DNA of 64,000 nucleotides, from the NCBI RefSeq assembly GCF_000349845.1, contig NC_020829.1, forward strand, positions 2,239,001 through 2,303,000. Direction: 5' to 3'. The stretch comes from Pseudomonas sp. ATCC 13867 (GTDB taxonomy: Bacteria; Pseudomonadota; Gammaproteobacteria; Pseudomonadales; Pseudomonadaceae). The notes below the pieces were generated by a model. That model had not been told where the DNA came from. It did no database searches and saw only the letters and a program-made list of their open reading frames with translations. Positions 26,681-36,341 of this stretch are shown here, in pieces. Both the position numbers and the translations under genes were made by a program. The stretch's first letter is position 1; the number at the start of each line of letters is the position of its first letter.

Positions 26681-28156
26681 ATGACAAATACTTCCCCCGG
26701 GTCGGCTGCCGTGCGCGTGCTGATCATCGGTGCCGGCTTCGCCGGCCTGGGCCTGGCGATCCGTCTGAAACAGGCGGGCATCGACGACTTCCTGATCCTC
26801 GAGAAGGCCGGCGACGTCGGCGGCTGCTGGCGCGAGAACCGCTATCCGGGCGCCGCCTGCGACGTGCCTTCGCACCTGTATTCCTTCTCCTTCGAACCCA
26901 AGGCTGACTGGTCGCGCAAGTTCGCGCCGCAGGCGGAAATCCTCGACTACGCCCGGCACTGCGCGGACAAGTACGGCCTGCGCGAACGCATCCGCTTCCA
27001 CTGCGAGGTCAGCGCGGCGAGCTTCGACGAAGCGGCCGGGGAATGGCGGGTGACCTGCGCCAATGGGGAGGAGCTGCGCGCCCAGTCGCTGGTCTGCGCA
27101 CTCGGCCAGCTGAGCCGTCCGCTGATTCCGCACCTGCCGGGTATCGAGCGCTTCCAGGGCAAGGCCTTCCATTCCGCGCAGTGGGATGACCAGGCGAAGC
27201 TGCAAGGCAGCCGCGTGGCGGTGATCGGCACCGGCGCCAGCGCCATCCAGTTCGTGCCGCAGATCGCGCCGAAGGTCGCCGAGCTGCTGCTGTTCCAGCG
27301 CAGCGCGGCCTACGTGATTGCCAAGCCGGACCGCCCCTACGCCGCCTGGGAGCGCCGCCTGAAGGCGCGCCTGCCGTGGCTGCAACGCCTGGACCGGGGG
27401 CTCAAGTACATCCAGCACGAGTCGCGGACGCTGGCCTTCAGCGTGTTTCCGCCACTGATGAAGATGATGCGCCTGAGCTTTCATCGCCACCTGCACCGGG
27501 GCATTCCCGACGCGGGCCTGCGCGCACGGCTGGAGCCGGACTACCCGCTGGGCTGCAAGCGTATCCTGATCAGCAACGACTATTACCCGGCACTGGCGCG
27601 CAGCAATGTGAAGCTGGTCGATACCGGCATCCGCGAAGTCACCGAAGACGCCATCGTCACCCGCGACGGCCAGCGCCATCCGGTGGATACGATCATCTAT
27701 GGCACCGGTTTCGCCGCCACCGAGTTCCTCGCGCCGATGCGCGTCCAGGGTCTGGGCGGCCGCGAGCTGAACCAGGCCTGGCGGGAGGGCGCGGAAGCCT
27801 ACAAGGGCATCAGCGTCAGCGGTTTCCCCAACCTGTTCATCCTCTACGGACCGAACACCAACCTGGGGCACAACTCCATCATCTACATGCTGGAAAGCCA
27901 GTTCCCCTACGTGCTGGGTTGCCTCCAGCGCATTCAGCGCGAGGGCCTGAAGTATCTGGACGTGAAACCCCAGGTGCAGCAGCGCTTCAACCAGCACCTG
28001 CAGCACGAATTGCGCCACACCATCTGGGAGCGCGGCTGCAACAGTTGGTACAAGACCGCCAGCGGCCGCAACACCGTCAACTGGCCGGGCTTCACCTTCC
28101 GCTACCGCCAACAGACCCGTCAGCCGGAGTTCGCCGACTATGACTGCATCCGTTGA
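26681..28156 (+). CDS. Flavin-containing (Baeyer-Villiger type) monooxygenase
   Basis: A 491-residue FAD/NADPH enzyme. The FAD-binding GAGFAG is at residues 17-22. The Baeyer-Villiger fingerprint appears as FQGKAFHSAQWDD near residue 160, and the NADPH-binding GTGASAIQFV follows. The ATG/YGTGFAATEF motif near 345 is typical of the class. It probably inserts oxygen next to a ketone to make an ester. First gene of a three-gene operon; its end overlaps the esterase gene by 17 bases, and an esterase plus a dehydrogenase would complete a ketone/ester catabolic module. Confidence 0.92.
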   Translation: MTNTSPGSAAVRVLIIGAGFAGLGLAIRLKQAGIDDFLILEKAGDVGGCWRENRYPGAACDVPSHLYSFSFEPKADWSRKFAPQAEILDYARHCADKYGLRERIRFHCEVSAASFDEAAGEWRVTCANGEELRAQSLVCALGQLSRPLIPHLPGIERFQGKAFHSAQWDDQAKLQGSRVAVIGTGASAIQFVPQIAPKVAELLLFQRSAAYVIAKPDRPYAAWERRLKARLPWLQRLDRGLKYIQHESRTLAFSVFPPLMKMMRLSFHRHLHRGIPDAGLRARLEPDYPLGCKRILISNDYYPALARSNVKLVDTGIREVTEDAIVTRDGQRHPVDTIIYGTGFAATEFLAPMRVQGLGGRELNQAWREGAEAYKGISVSGFPNLFILYGPNTNLGHNSIIYMLESQFPYVLGCLQRIQREGLKYLDVKPQVQQRFNQHLQHELRHTIWERGCNSWYKTASGRNTVNWPGFTFRYRQQTRQPEFADYDCIR

Positions 28157-29087
28157 ACCCGTGCTGCCGCTGTCGGTTGGCCAGAAGTTCCTGACCGCCG
28201 CCCTGCGCGGCCTGCTCAACCTGCTGTTCCGCGGGCTGATGGGGCCGTCGTTGCCGGTGAAGGCGCAGCGCGCCTTGCTGCGCGGGCTGACCGCCGCGAC
28301 CCTGACGCCCCGTGGCGTGCACCGCGAGCAGACGACCCTGGGCGGGTTGCCCTGCGAGGTCTGGCGGTCCCAAGGGCGCGAGATGAGCGCGGCGATCCTC
28401 TACCTGCACGGCGGCGCCTATCTGGTCGGCTCGCCGGCCACCCATCGGGCCATCACCGCCAACCTCGCGCGACGCTGCCAGGCGGAGGTCTGGGCGCTGG
28501 ATTACCGCCTGGCGCCGGAGCACCCGTTCCCGGCCCAGCGCGACGATGCCGTGGCGGCCTACCGCGCGCTGCTGGACAAGGGAATCCCGGCATCGGCCAT
28601 TGCCATCGCCGGGGACTCCGCCGGTGGCCACCTGACCCTGCAACTGGCCCTGCAGGCGAAGGCGCTCGGCCTGCCGACACCCGGCGCGCTGGTGACCTTC
28701 TCGCCGGTGACCGATCTGTCCGCCGAGCACCTGCACATGCCGGCGGCGGGCGACCCGCTGATCACCCGCGCCTGGATCGACAGCGCCATGCTGATGTTCT
28801 GCCCGCCGGGCGTGCCCCGGGCCGATGCGCAGCTGTCGCCGCTGCATGCCGATCTGACGGGTTTGCCGCCGTTGCTGATCCAGGTCGGCGAAGATGAACT
28901 GCTGCGCAACGACAGCCTGCGCTTTGCCCAGGCGGCGCGGCGATATGGCGTCACGCTGAAGCTGCAGCGCTTTCCGAACTGCTGGCATGTGTTCCAGGCC
29001 CACGCCGGAGTGCTGAAGGTGGCTGACCGCGCACTGCAGGACGTCGCCGATTTCGTCGCCCAGCACCTGCAGGGAGTGCGTCGATGA
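28140..29087 (+). CDS. Alpha/beta hydrolase, hormone-sensitive-lipase family esterase
   Basis: A 315-residue esterase of the HSL (family IV) type. The oxyanion motif HGGAY is at residues 90-94 and the nucleophile S159 in AIAGDSAGGHL. The acid is in the VGEDELLRND segment and the histidine in CWHVFQAH. It overlaps the monooxygenase gene upstream and shares ATGA with the dehydrogenase gene downstream, so the three are co-translated. It may hydrolyse the ester made by the monooxygenase. Similar in type to mycobacterial LipR. Confidence 0.92.
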   Translation: MTASVEPVLPLSVGQKFLTAALRGLLNLLFRGLMGPSLPVKAQRALLRGLTAATLTPRGVHREQTTLGGLPCEVWRSQGREMSAAILYLHGGAYLVGSPATHRAITANLARRCQAEVWALDYRLAPEHPFPAQRDDAVAAYRALLDKGIPASAIAIAGDSAGGHLTLQLALQAKALGLPTPGALVTFSPVTDLSAEHLHMPAAGDPLITRAWIDSAMLMFCPPGVPRADAQLSPLHADLTGLPPLLIQVGEDELLRNDSLRFAQAARRYGVTLKLQRFPNCWHVFQAHAGVLKVADRALQDVADFVAQHLQGVRR

Positions 29088-29845
29088 ACACCATCCTCAT
29101 CAGCGGTGCGGCCTCGGGCATCGGTGCCGCCACCGCGCGGCTGTTCCACCGGCGGGGCTGGAAGGTCGGCCTGATCGACCTGAACGCCGAACCGCTGGCG
29201 GCGCTCGCCGAAGAACTGGACGGTGCCTGGCAGCGGGCGCTGGACGTGACCGACGCCGAGGCGGTGACGACGGCGCTGCGCGAGTTCGCCGAAGCCAACG
29301 GCGAAGGCCTGCGCCTGTTGTTCAACTGCGCGGGGATCCTGCGTTTCGGTCGCTTCGAGGACATCAGCCTGGCCGATCACCAGCGGATCATCGCGATCAA
29401 CGTGCAGGGTGTACTCAACTGTTGCTACGCCGCGCTGCCGCTGCTCAAGCGCACGCCGGGCGCGCAGGTGCTCAACATGGGCTCGGCGTCAGGGCTGTAC
29501 GGCGTGCCGCAGATGGCCAGTTACTCCGCCTCCAAGTTCGCCGTGCGCGGCCTGACCGAGGCGCTGGAGCTGGAGTGGCGCGAGCACGGTATCCGGGTTG
29601 CCGACCTGATGCCGCCGTTCGTGCGCACGCCGATGGTCGCCAGCCAGACCGTCGAACCACCGGTGCTGCGCCGCCTGGGCGTGACCCTGAACGCCGAGGA
29701 GATCGCCGAGGCGGCCTGGCGCCAGGCCCGGAGCAGGGCGGTGCACCGGCCCATCGGTGCATTGTTCCGGGCGATGTACTGGTCCGGCCAGCTGTCGCCA
29801 CCGGCAATCAATCGCTGGGTGATGGCCTGGCTCAGCCGTGCCTGA
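29084..29845 (+). CDS. Short-chain dehydrogenase/reductase
   Basis: A 253-residue SDR oxidoreductase with the cofactor motif ISGAASGIGAATA, the NAG equivalent (FNCAGILRFG), catalytic serine in MGSASGLYG and the YSASK pair. Absence of a basic residue cluster after the first strand together with IDLNAEPLAAL favours NAD. Last gene of the monooxygenase operon (ATGA start overlap), expected to interconvert an alcohol and ketone in that pathway. Confidence 0.92.
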   Translation: MNTILISGAASGIGAATARLFHRRGWKVGLIDLNAEPLAALAEELDGAWQRALDVTDAEAVTTALREFAEANGEGLRLLFNCAGILRFGRFEDISLADHQRIIAINVQGVLNCCYAALPLLKRTPGAQVLNMGSASGLYGVPQMASYSASKFAVRGLTEALELEWREHGIRVADLMPPFVRTPMVASQTVEPPVLRRLGVTLNAEEIAEAAWRQARSRAVHRPIGALFRAMYWSGQLSPPAINRWVMAWLSRA

Positions 29846-29878
29846 GTAGACTGCGTGGGCGGCGAAGGAGGCCGACCC

Positions 29879-30553
29879 ATGCAGGAAACCCATGACGGTG
29901 CGTGGCAGCGTGTGCTGCAGGACGTCACCACACCCTTCGACCGGGTCAGTGAGATGGCCTATGGCGTGATCATGACCCTGACCATCATCTCGGTGATCTC
30001 CGCCGCCAGCGGCGGGGCGAGTCGGCAGGACCTGATCGTCGCCGCGCTGGGCTGCAACCTGGCCTGGGGCCTGGTGGACGCGCTGATGCTGCTGGTGCGC
30101 CTGCGGGTGGAAGGGGCGCACCGGCACGGTCGCCTGCGCGCCTTGCGCGGCACCTCGAACGACACCGACTTTCGCGACGGGCTCGACGACTTCCTGCCGC
30201 CCCGGCTGGTGGCGGTCCTGCGGCCGGACGAGGTCTGGCGCCTGCGCCAGCGTCTGATGGCGTCCTCCCTGGGAACCGGCGAGCCGCAGCATGGCGGTGC
30301 CGAAGTGTGGCTGGCGGCCCTGCTGATCGTGCTGCTGGTGACGGGCATCACCCTGCCGATGGTCCTGCCGCTCTGGCTGGTGCCGGACGATTTGCTGGCA
30401 CTGCGCCTGGCCCAGGGTATCGGGGTCGTCATGCTGTTCGTGCTTGGCTGGCTGCTGGCGCGCTGGGCTGGCGACTCGCCCTGGCCGGGAGCGTTGGGCT
30501 TCACCGCGCTGGGCGTGGCGATGACCGGGTTGTGCATCGCCCTGGGCGGATAG
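29879..30553 (+). CDS. Hypothetical membrane protein, VIT-like N-terminus
   Basis: A 224-residue protein with four or five hydrophobic segments. The N-terminal block (RVSEMAYGVIMTLTIIS ... LGCNLAWGLVDALML) resembles a group of VIT/CCC1-like membrane proteins of unknown substrate. AAGGAGG eight bases before the ATG is a strong ribosome site. It is 33 bases after the dehydrogenase and could be the fourth gene of that operon. Role not known. Confidence 0.65.
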   Translation: MQETHDGAWQRVLQDVTTPFDRVSEMAYGVIMTLTIISVISAASGGASRQDLIVAALGCNLAWGLVDALMLLVRLRVEGAHRHGRLRALRGTSNDTDFRDGLDDFLPPRLVAVLRPDEVWRLRQRLMASSLGTGEPQHGGAEVWLAALLIVLLVTGITLPMVLPLWLVPDDLLALRLAQGIGVVMLFVLGWLLARWAGDSPWPGALGFTALGVAMTGLCIALGG

Positions 30554-30655
30554 TGTTTCAGGTTGTTTCGGCCCTTGCGCGGAGTTGAGCCCGCCCGGAT
30601 GCTGGAGCGTCCCTCCGCTTGCCGGGCCCCCATCACCTGATGCAAGGATGCCGTC

Positions 30656-31564
30656 ATGCCGTTCGCCTTCGCTTGCCTGGCCCTGTCGATGCTGCTCGTC
30701 GGGGGCAATATCGCCATCGGCAAGCTGATCCTCGCCGAAGTCCCGATCTACCTGTTCGCCGCCTTGCGTTTCCTCATCGCCAGCCTGGTGCTGCTGCCGG
30801 GCATGTTTCTCCGCGATGCCCGCCGGGGGCTCGATCGTCGGGCCTGCGGCGGGCTGTTCCTGCAGGCCTTTTTCGGCTGCTTCCTGTTCAGCCTGTGCAT
30901 GCTCCACGGCGTACTGCTGACCTCGGCGACCAGCGCCGGAATCATCACCAGCGCCACGCCGAGCGTGATCGCGCTGCTCGCCTGGCTCTGGCTGCGCGAG
31001 CGGATCAGCGCGGCGCAACTGCTGGCCATCGTGCTGGCGGTGTCGGGCATCGCGGCGCTGAACCTGCTGGAGCGCCCGGAAACCGGTTCCGGCAGCGTCG
31101 CCGGCAACCTGCTGGTGCTCGGCGCGGTGCTGGCCGAAGCACTGTTTGCGGTGTTCTCGCGCCGTCTGTCGCTCAGCGTTCGGCCCTGGGCGATGGCCTT
31201 CGGCGTCAACCTGGCCGGACTGCTGCTGTTCCTGCCGCTGGCGGTGCCGCAGGCGCTGGCCTTCGATTGGCGCCTGCCCAGCGCGGCGACCTGGGTCTGG
31301 CTGCTGTTCTACGCGCTGAGCGCCAGCGTGCTGTCCTTCCTACTCTGGTACCGCGGCATCTCGCAGGTTCCGGCCAACGTCGCCGGGCTGTTCACCGGCC
31401 TGATGCCGGTCAGCTCCGCGCTGGTCGGGGTGTTGCTGCTGGGCGAGCATTTCAGCGTCGGCCATGCGCTGGGCATGCTGCTGGTGCTGGCCGCGCTGGG
31501 GCTGGGCACGCGTCGCGCCGAGCTGCCGCCTGTCGCCGCCGCCAGGACCGGGACGGCGAAGTAG
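30656..31564 (+). CDS. DMT superfamily transporter (EamA type)
   Basis: A 302-residue inner-membrane protein of ten hydrophobic segments in two EamA repeats (about residues 5-140 and 150-290). Typical features are LTSATSAGIITSATPSVIALL at the end of repeat 1 (written here in part) and MPVSSALVGVLLLGE in repeat 2. Such proteins export amino acids, nucleotides or other metabolites; substrate unknown. AAGGA precedes the ATG. Confidence 0.88.
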   Translation: MPFAFACLALSMLLVGGNIAIGKLILAEVPIYLFAALRFLIASLVLLPGMFLRDARRGLDRRACGGLFLQAFFGCFLFSLCMLHGVLLTSATSAGIITSATPSVIALLAWLWLRERISAAQLLAIVLAVSGIAALNLLERPETGSGSVAGNLLVLGAVLAEALFAVFSRRLSLSVRPWAMAFGVNLAGLLLFLPLAVPQALAFDWRLPSAATWVWLLFYALSASVLSFLLWYRGISQVPANVAGLFTGLMPVSSALVGVLLLGEHFSVGHALGMLLVLAALGLGTRRAELPPVAAARTGTAK

Positions 31565-31792
31565 CGGCAACTCGCCGGTAGAGACGCTACGCTGGAAAGG
31601 TAGCCTTTGAAGTCCGTCACGCAATCGTGCCTTCGAGCGTGTTCGGCGGACTTGGCTGCCAGTTGGGGGACGTTGATTGACTTGGCGTTTCCTGTGGCAC
31701 ATAGAGGTGCCCGGAACGCATCCATGCCGCTGGCGGGGGTGCGTTCGTTGGCGGGGAATAAACTCTGAACGTCTCGACAGGAGGTGCGTACC

Positions 31793-32134
31793 ATGGAAAA
31801 GCCCCTCTCGGAGGATATCAGCGTCAACGTGTTGCGCCGGATGAAGGAAGGTGGCTTCGATTTCGCTCGCATTCATCCCATCGACTTTTTCGCCATCTTT
31901 CCCGATGAACAGAACGCCCGTAAGGCCGCCCGGCAGTTCCGGGGCGAGTCGCTGAGGACCCAGGTCGACGCCCGCGACGACGGCGGCTGGAACCTGCAGA
32001 TCAGCAAGGTGATGTTCGCGACCCACGCGGCCATCGGCGCTTTCGAGCACGACCTGGAGGAGGTCGTGGCGCCATTGGGAGGTGTTCTGGACGGCTGGGG
32101 CGTGACCCAGGAAGTGAGCTCCCTGCGCCCCTGA
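31793..32134 (+). CDS. RraB-type ribonuclease E inhibitor domain protein
   Basis: A 113-residue acidic cytosolic protein with the RraB/DUF695-type fold: opening with ISVNVLRRMKEGGFDF, followed by PIDFFAIFPDEQNARKAA and ending with EEVVAPLGGVLDGWGV. RraB binds RNase E and alters the set of transcripts it cuts; many Pseudomonas proteins share only the fold. AGGAGGT precedes the ATG at 31793. The 228 bases upstream show no other gene. Confidence 0.75.
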   Translation: MEKPLSEDISVNVLRRMKEGGFDFARIHPIDFFAIFPDEQNARKAARQFRGESLRTQVDARDDGGWNLQISKVMFATHAAIGAFEHDLEEVVAPLGGVLDGWGVTQEVSSLRP

Positions 32135-32191
32135 GCAACCGGCTCCTGTGCCGTCGCCGACGGCTGTGATGGTCTACCCGCAACCGCACAC

Positions 32192-32216
32192 GCGCCGTCA
32201 CCCACCGTGACGGCGC
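32192..32216 (+). terminator. Hairpin after the RraB-type gene
   Basis: GCGCCGTCAC-CCACC-GTGACGGCGC, a perfect ten-base stem followed by GGTTTG. Short T tract, so moderate confidence. Confidence 0.6.
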
Positions 32217-32287
32217 GGTTTGCGCGCGGGTACGCCGGGGGTTTATGACGCCTCCTCGATGCGGCAGACTGCCGCGCGGAGGTGAAC

Positions 32288-32992
32288 ATGACCGATATTC
32301 TGATTCTGACCCATGTCGATTTCTGCCCGCCGGGCCACCTGGCCACGGTCCTGGACCGTCTCGGCCTGCCGTTCGAGGTGCGCCGCGCCGACCTCGACGG
32401 GTTGCAGGGCTATGACCTGGAGCGGCCGAAGGCGGTCGCCATCATGGGCGGGCCGATGAGTGTCAATGACGACACCCCGTGGCTGCGTACGGAAATCGCG
32501 GCGATCCGCCGCTTCATCGAGCGCGACGTGCCGCTGATCGGCCACTGCCTGGGCGGCCAGTTGCTGGCCAAGGCTCTGGGGGCGGAGATCCAGCGCATGC
32601 CGTACTCCGAGATCGGCTGGCAGCCGATGCGCCGCCTGGAGGCGCAGAGCCCGTGGCTGGCGCATCTGCCCACGGAGTTCCCGATCTACCAGTGGCATGG
32701 CGATACCTTCGACCTGCCCGAAGGCGCGACGCACCTGCTCTCCAGCCCCTGGTGCGCGAACCAGGCGTTCAGCTACGGCGAGCGCATCCTCGGCTTGCAG
32801 GGGCATCCGGAAATGACCGAGGAGCTGGTCAGCGGCTGGGTGAATGGTTTCCCCGAATACCTCGATGCCAGCCAGCCGAGCCAGGAAGACTCCGACGAGA
32901 TGCTGGACGGTCTGCCGCAGAAGGTGGCAGCGATGAACCGCGTGGCGGAAGGGCTCTACAATCATTGGCTGAAGTTGGCCGGGTTGGCCTGA
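32288..32992 (+). CDS. Class I glutamine amidotransferase-like protein
   Basis: A 234-residue stand-alone GATase domain resembling the amidotransferase half of GMP synthase. Nucleophile C87 (PLIGHCLGGQLLA) and the dyad H173/E175 (LGLQGHPEMTEE) are intact. Without a synthase partner, these proteins often act on gamma-glutamyl compounds, such as gamma-glutamylated amines, which would suit the polyamine genes next to it. Start ATG 32288 has GGAGG six bases upstream. Confidence 0.88.
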   Translation: MTDILILTHVDFCPPGHLATVLDRLGLPFEVRRADLDGLQGYDLERPKAVAIMGGPMSVNDDTPWLRTEIAAIRRFIERDVPLIGHCLGGQLLAKALGAEIQRMPYSEIGWQPMRRLEAQSPWLAHLPTEFPIYQWHGDTFDLPEGATHLLSSPWCANQAFSYGERILGLQGHPEMTEELVSGWVNGFPEYLDASQPSQEDSDEMLDGLPQKVAAMNRVAEGLYNHWLKLAGLA

Positions 32993-33014
32993 TCCACCGA
33001 TGCCGTGATTCGGT

Positions 33015-33145
33015 ATCGCGGACGGAGTCCGCTCCTGCGATGGACCTGCTGCTCCTTTGTAGGAGCGAGCTCGCTCGCGAACCCCAGCCTTGCAGCGGGG
33101 TTTGTTCGCGAGCAATGGCGATGGCGTCCCCCTCGCTCCTACAGG
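33015..33145. repeat. Three REP elements between the amidotransferase and patD
   Basis: A GGACTC-class REP (33015-33042), an ordinary REP (33059-33082) and an inverted long-subtype REP with the 14-15 base insertion (33104-33145). The last two share the TTGCAGCGGGG linker. Convergent gene ends lie on both sides. Confidence 0.85.
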
Positions 33146-33164
33146 TAAGGCATCCGCGCGCGAT

Positions 33165-34589
33165 TCAGTGCTTGATCATGATGTGCCGTGCCACGCTGTA
33201 GTCCTCCAGGCCGTACATCGACAGGTCCTTGCCGTAGCCCGATTGCTTGAAGCCGCCGTGGGGCATTTCGCTGCAGAGCATGAAATGGGTGTTCACCCAG
33301 GTGCAGCCGTACTGCAGGCGCGCCGCCACCCGCGAGGCGCGGCCGACGTCGCGGGTCCAGACCGAGGACGCGAGGCCGTAGTCGGAGTCGTTGGCCCAGC
33401 GGATCGCTTCTTCCGCATCGCCGAAGGGCGTCACCGAGACCACCGGGCCGAACACTTCGCGGCGGACGATCTCGTCGTCCTGCTGGGCGTTGGCCACCAC
33501 CGTCGGTTCGTAGAAGAAGCCTTTGCCGCTCACCACATTGCCGCCGGTGGCGATGCGGATGTGCGGGCTGGCCTTGGCCCGCTCGACGAAGCCGGACACG
33601 CGGCTGCGCTGCGCCGCGGTGATCAGCGGACCGAGCTCGGTGTTCGGGTCGTTCTGCAGGCCGGTCTTCAGGCTCGCTACCGCGCTGGCGAGGTCGGCGA
33701 CGAAGTTGTCGTAGATCTTCTTGCCGGCGTAGATGCGGCAGGCGGCGGTGCAGTCCTGCCCGGCGTTGTAGAAGCCGAAGGTGCGGATGCCGGCCACCAC
33801 GTCTTCCAGGTCGGCGTCGTCGAAGACGATCACCGGCGCCTTGCCGCCCAGTTCCATGTGCAGGCGTTTCACGCTATCGGCGGCGCTCTTGATGATGGCC
33901 TTGCCGGTGCCCACCGAGCCGGTCAGCGAGACCATCCGCACCAGGTCGTGGCTCACCAGCGGCGCGCCCACCGTCGGGCCACGGCCGAACACCAGGTTCA
34001 CCACCCCGGCGGGGAACAGCTCGGCGATGAATTCGGCGACGCGCAGCGCGGTCAGCGGGGTCTGCTCCGAGGGCTTGAGCACCACGCAGTTGCCGGCGGC
34101 CAGCGCCGGGCCGAGCTTCCACGCCGCCATCATCAGCGGGTAGTTCCACGGCGCGATAGAGGCGACCACGCCCACCGGGTCGCGGCGGATCATCGAGGTG
34201 AAGCCGGGCAGGTACTCGCCGGCGGCGGAGCCAGGCAGCACTCGGCAGGCGCCGGCGAAGAAGCGGAACACGTCGGCGATGGCCGGGATCTCGTCGTTCA
34301 GGGCGGCGGCGTAGGGCTTGCCGCAGTTGTCGGACTCCAGACGTGCCAGCTCCTCGGCGTGCTCCTCGATGCGCTCGGCGAGACGCAGCAGGAGCATGGC
34401 GCGGTCTTTCGGCGTGGTCTGCGACCAGCCGTGGAAGGCGTGGTCGGCGGCGCGTACGGCGATGTCCACCTGGGCTTCGCTGGCCTCGGCGACCTGGCCA
34501 AGCACTTCGCCTGTGGCGGGGTTGAGGATGTCCAGCTTCTCGCCTTCGCCGGCGATGAACTGGCCGTTGATCAGGAGTTTGGTTTGCAT
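33165..34589 (-). CDS. patD: Gamma-aminobutyraldehyde dehydrogenase
   Basis: NAD-dependent aldehyde dehydrogenase that oxidises 4-aminobutanal, from putrescine transamination, to GABA. Its 474 residues equal the E. coli PatD/YdcW length, and the catalytic residues fall at the same numbers: N149 (APWNYP), E246 (MELGGKAP) and C280 ([11 protein letters not shown]). It is last in a minus-strand ydcSTUV-like operon, the same order as E. coli ydcSTUVW. Start at 34589 has GGAGG five bases upstream. Confidence 0.92.
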   Translation of the reverse strand: MQTKLLINGQFIAGEGEKLDILNPATGEVLGQVAEASEAQVDIAVRAADHAFHGWSQTTPKDRAMLLLRLAERIEEHAEELARLESDNCGKPYAAALNDEIPAIADVFRFFAGACRVLPGSAAGEYLPGFTSMIRRDPVGVVASIAPWNYPLMMAAWKLGPALAAGNCVVLKPSEQTPLTALRVAEFIAELFPAGVVNLVFGRGPTVGAPLVSHDLVRMVSLTGSVGTGKAIIKSAADSVKRLHMELGGKAPVIVFDDADLEDVVAGIRTFGFYNAGQDCTAACRIYAGKKIYDNFVADLASAVASLKTGLQNDPNTELGPLITAAQRSRVSGFVERAKASPHIRIATGGNVVSGKGFFYEPTVVANAQQDDEIVRREVFGPVVSVTPFGDAEEAIRWANDSDYGLASSVWTRDVGRASRVAARLQYGCTWVNTHFMLCSEMPHGGFKQSGYGKDLSMYGLEDYSVARHIMIKH

Positions 34590-34627
34590 CGCGTCCTCCG
34601 TGCAGGTGCGGTTGATGGATTTGCGGG

Positions 34628-35440
34628 TTACTTGCCGCTGCCTGCCACGTCGCTGGTGCCCCGCGTCAGGTAATAGGCGCCGAGGATCGGCAGCATGGTG
34701 GCGAGCATCACCAGCATGGCGACGACGTTGGTGATGGGCACGTCGCGCGGTCGGCTCAGCTGGTTGAGCAGCCACAGCGGCAGGGTGCGTTCGTGGCCGG
34801 CGGTGAAGGTGGTGACGATGATCTCGTCGAACGACAGGGCAAAGGCCAGCATGCCGCCGGCCAGCAGCGCCGTGGCGATGTTCGGCAGGATGATGTAGCG
34901 GAAGGTCTGCCAGCCGTCGGCGCCCAGGTCCATGCTCGCCTCGATCAGGCTGAACGAGGTGCGACGGAAGCGGGCGATCACGTTGTTGTAGACGATCACC
35001 ACGCAGAAGGTCGCGTGGCCAATGACGATGGTCAGGAAGCCGGGGTCGATGCCGAGTGTCTTGAACGCCGAGAGCAGGGCGATACCAGTGATGATGCCGG
35101 GCAGGGCGATGGGCAGGATCAGCATCAGCGAGATGCTTTCCTTGCCGAAGAAGTCGCGGCGGTACAGCGCGCCGGCGGCCAGGGTGCCGAGGAGCATGGC
35201 GATCAGCGTGGCCACGCAGGCGATCTTCACCGACAGCCAGATGGCGTCGAGCACATCGCCACGGGCGAAGGCGATGCTGAACCACTTCAGGGTGAAGCCC
35301 TGCAGCGGGAAGCTGTAGGCCGACTCCTCGGTGTTGAAGGCGTAGAGCAGGATCATCAGGATGGGAAAATGCAGGAACACCAGGCCGCCCCAGGCGGCCA
35401 GGCGCAGGAACCAGGAGGGGCGGTTGTCGTCAGAGCGCAT
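34628..35440 (-). CDS. ydcV: ABC transporter permease (YdcV/PotC type)
   Basis: A 270-residue permease with six hydrophobic segments and the EAA loop [20 protein letters not shown], typical of spermidine/putrescine PotC-like subunits. It overlaps the ydcU-like gene by 11 bases and precedes patD by 38 bases. Pairs with the other permease and the YdcT-type ATPase to import a putrescine-type compound. Confidence 0.9.
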   Translation of the reverse strand: MRSDDNRPSWFLRLAAWGGLVFLHFPILMILLYAFNTEESAYSFPLQGFTLKWFSIAFARGDVLDAIWLSVKIACVATLIAMLLGTLAAGALYRRDFFGKESISLMLILPIALPGIITGIALLSAFKTLGIDPGFLTIVIGHATFCVVIVYNNVIARFRRTSFSLIEASMDLGADGWQTFRYIILPNIATALLAGGMLAFALSFDEIIVTTFTAGHERTLPLWLLNQLSRPRDVPITNVVAMLVMLATMLPILGAYYLTRGTSDVAGSGK

Positions 35441-36341
35441 CGAAGGCCCCCAGCCGCTTGGCGATGGAGAGGTAGACGGCGATCAGCACGATGGGCACCA
35501 GGGTGAAGGCCGCCGCCAGCGGCATGTTGCCGATCGCGCCCTGCTGCACGTAGACCATCGTACCGATGAACAGTCCGCTGGGGCCGACCAGTTGGGGGAT
35601 GATGAAGTCGCCCAGGGTCAGGCTGAAGGTGAAGATCGAGCCGGCCACCACGCCGGGGAAGGCCAGGGGCAGGACGACCTGGAAGAAGGTCTGCGGCGGG
35701 CGCGCGCCGAGGTCCGCCGAGGCTTGCAGCAGCGACGGCGGCAGGCGCTCCAGCGAGGCCTGGATCGGCAGGATCATGAACGGCAGCCAGATGTAGGTGA
35801 ACACCCAGAAGCGCCCGATGTGCGAGGTGGACAGGGTGTTGCCGCCCACGCCCGGCACGTTCAGCAGCAGGTCGAGCAGGCCCAGCAGGTGCAGGTGCTC
35901 GATCACCCAGTAGAGGATGCCGCCCTTGGCCAGGATCACCGTCCAGGCATAGGCCTTGACGATGTAGCTGGCCCACATCGGCAGCATCACCGCGATGTAG
36001 AAGAAGGCCTTTTCCTTGGGCCCGGCGTAGCGCGCCATGTAGTAGGCGATGGGGAAGGCGAGGATGGCGCTGGCGATAGAGACGCTGATGGCCATGCCCA
36101 GGGTGCGCAGCACGATGTCGTAGTTGGCCGGGTTGGCCAGCGCCTTGTAGTTGGCCAGGGTCAGCTCCGGCGTCACCGTCATGGTGAAGTCGTCGAAGGT
36201 GTAGAAGCTCTGCCAGAGCAGGGCGAACAGCGAGCCGATGTAGATCACCCCGAACCACAGCAGCGGCGGAATCAGCAGCATCAGCAGGTACAGCGTGCTG
36301 CGCCGGTAGAGGAAGCTGGAGAGGCCGCGCATGGGGTTCAT
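35430..36341 (-). CDS. ydcU: ABC transporter permease (YdcU/PotB type)
   Basis: A 303-residue inner-membrane permease. Six main hydrophobic segments; the EAA loop is [20 protein letters not shown]. The start codon overlaps the stop of the ATPase gene (ATGA at 36338-36341), which indicates coupled translation. A second ATG lies three codons in. Confidence 0.9.
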   Translation of the reverse strand: MNPMRGLSSFLYRRSTLYLLMLLIPPLLWFGVIYIGSLFALLWQSFYTFDDFTMTVTPELTLANYKALANPANYDIVLRTLGMAISVSIASAILAFPIAYYMARYAGPKEKAFFYIAVMLPMWASYIVKAYAWTVILAKGGILYWVIEHLHLLGLLDLLLNVPGVGGNTLSTSHIGRFWVFTYIWLPFMILPIQASLERLPPSLLQASADLGARPPQTFFQVVLPLAFPGVVAGSIFTFSLTLGDFIIPQLVGPSGLFIGTMVYVQQGAIGNMPLAAAFTLVPIVLIAVYLSIAKRLGAFDAL

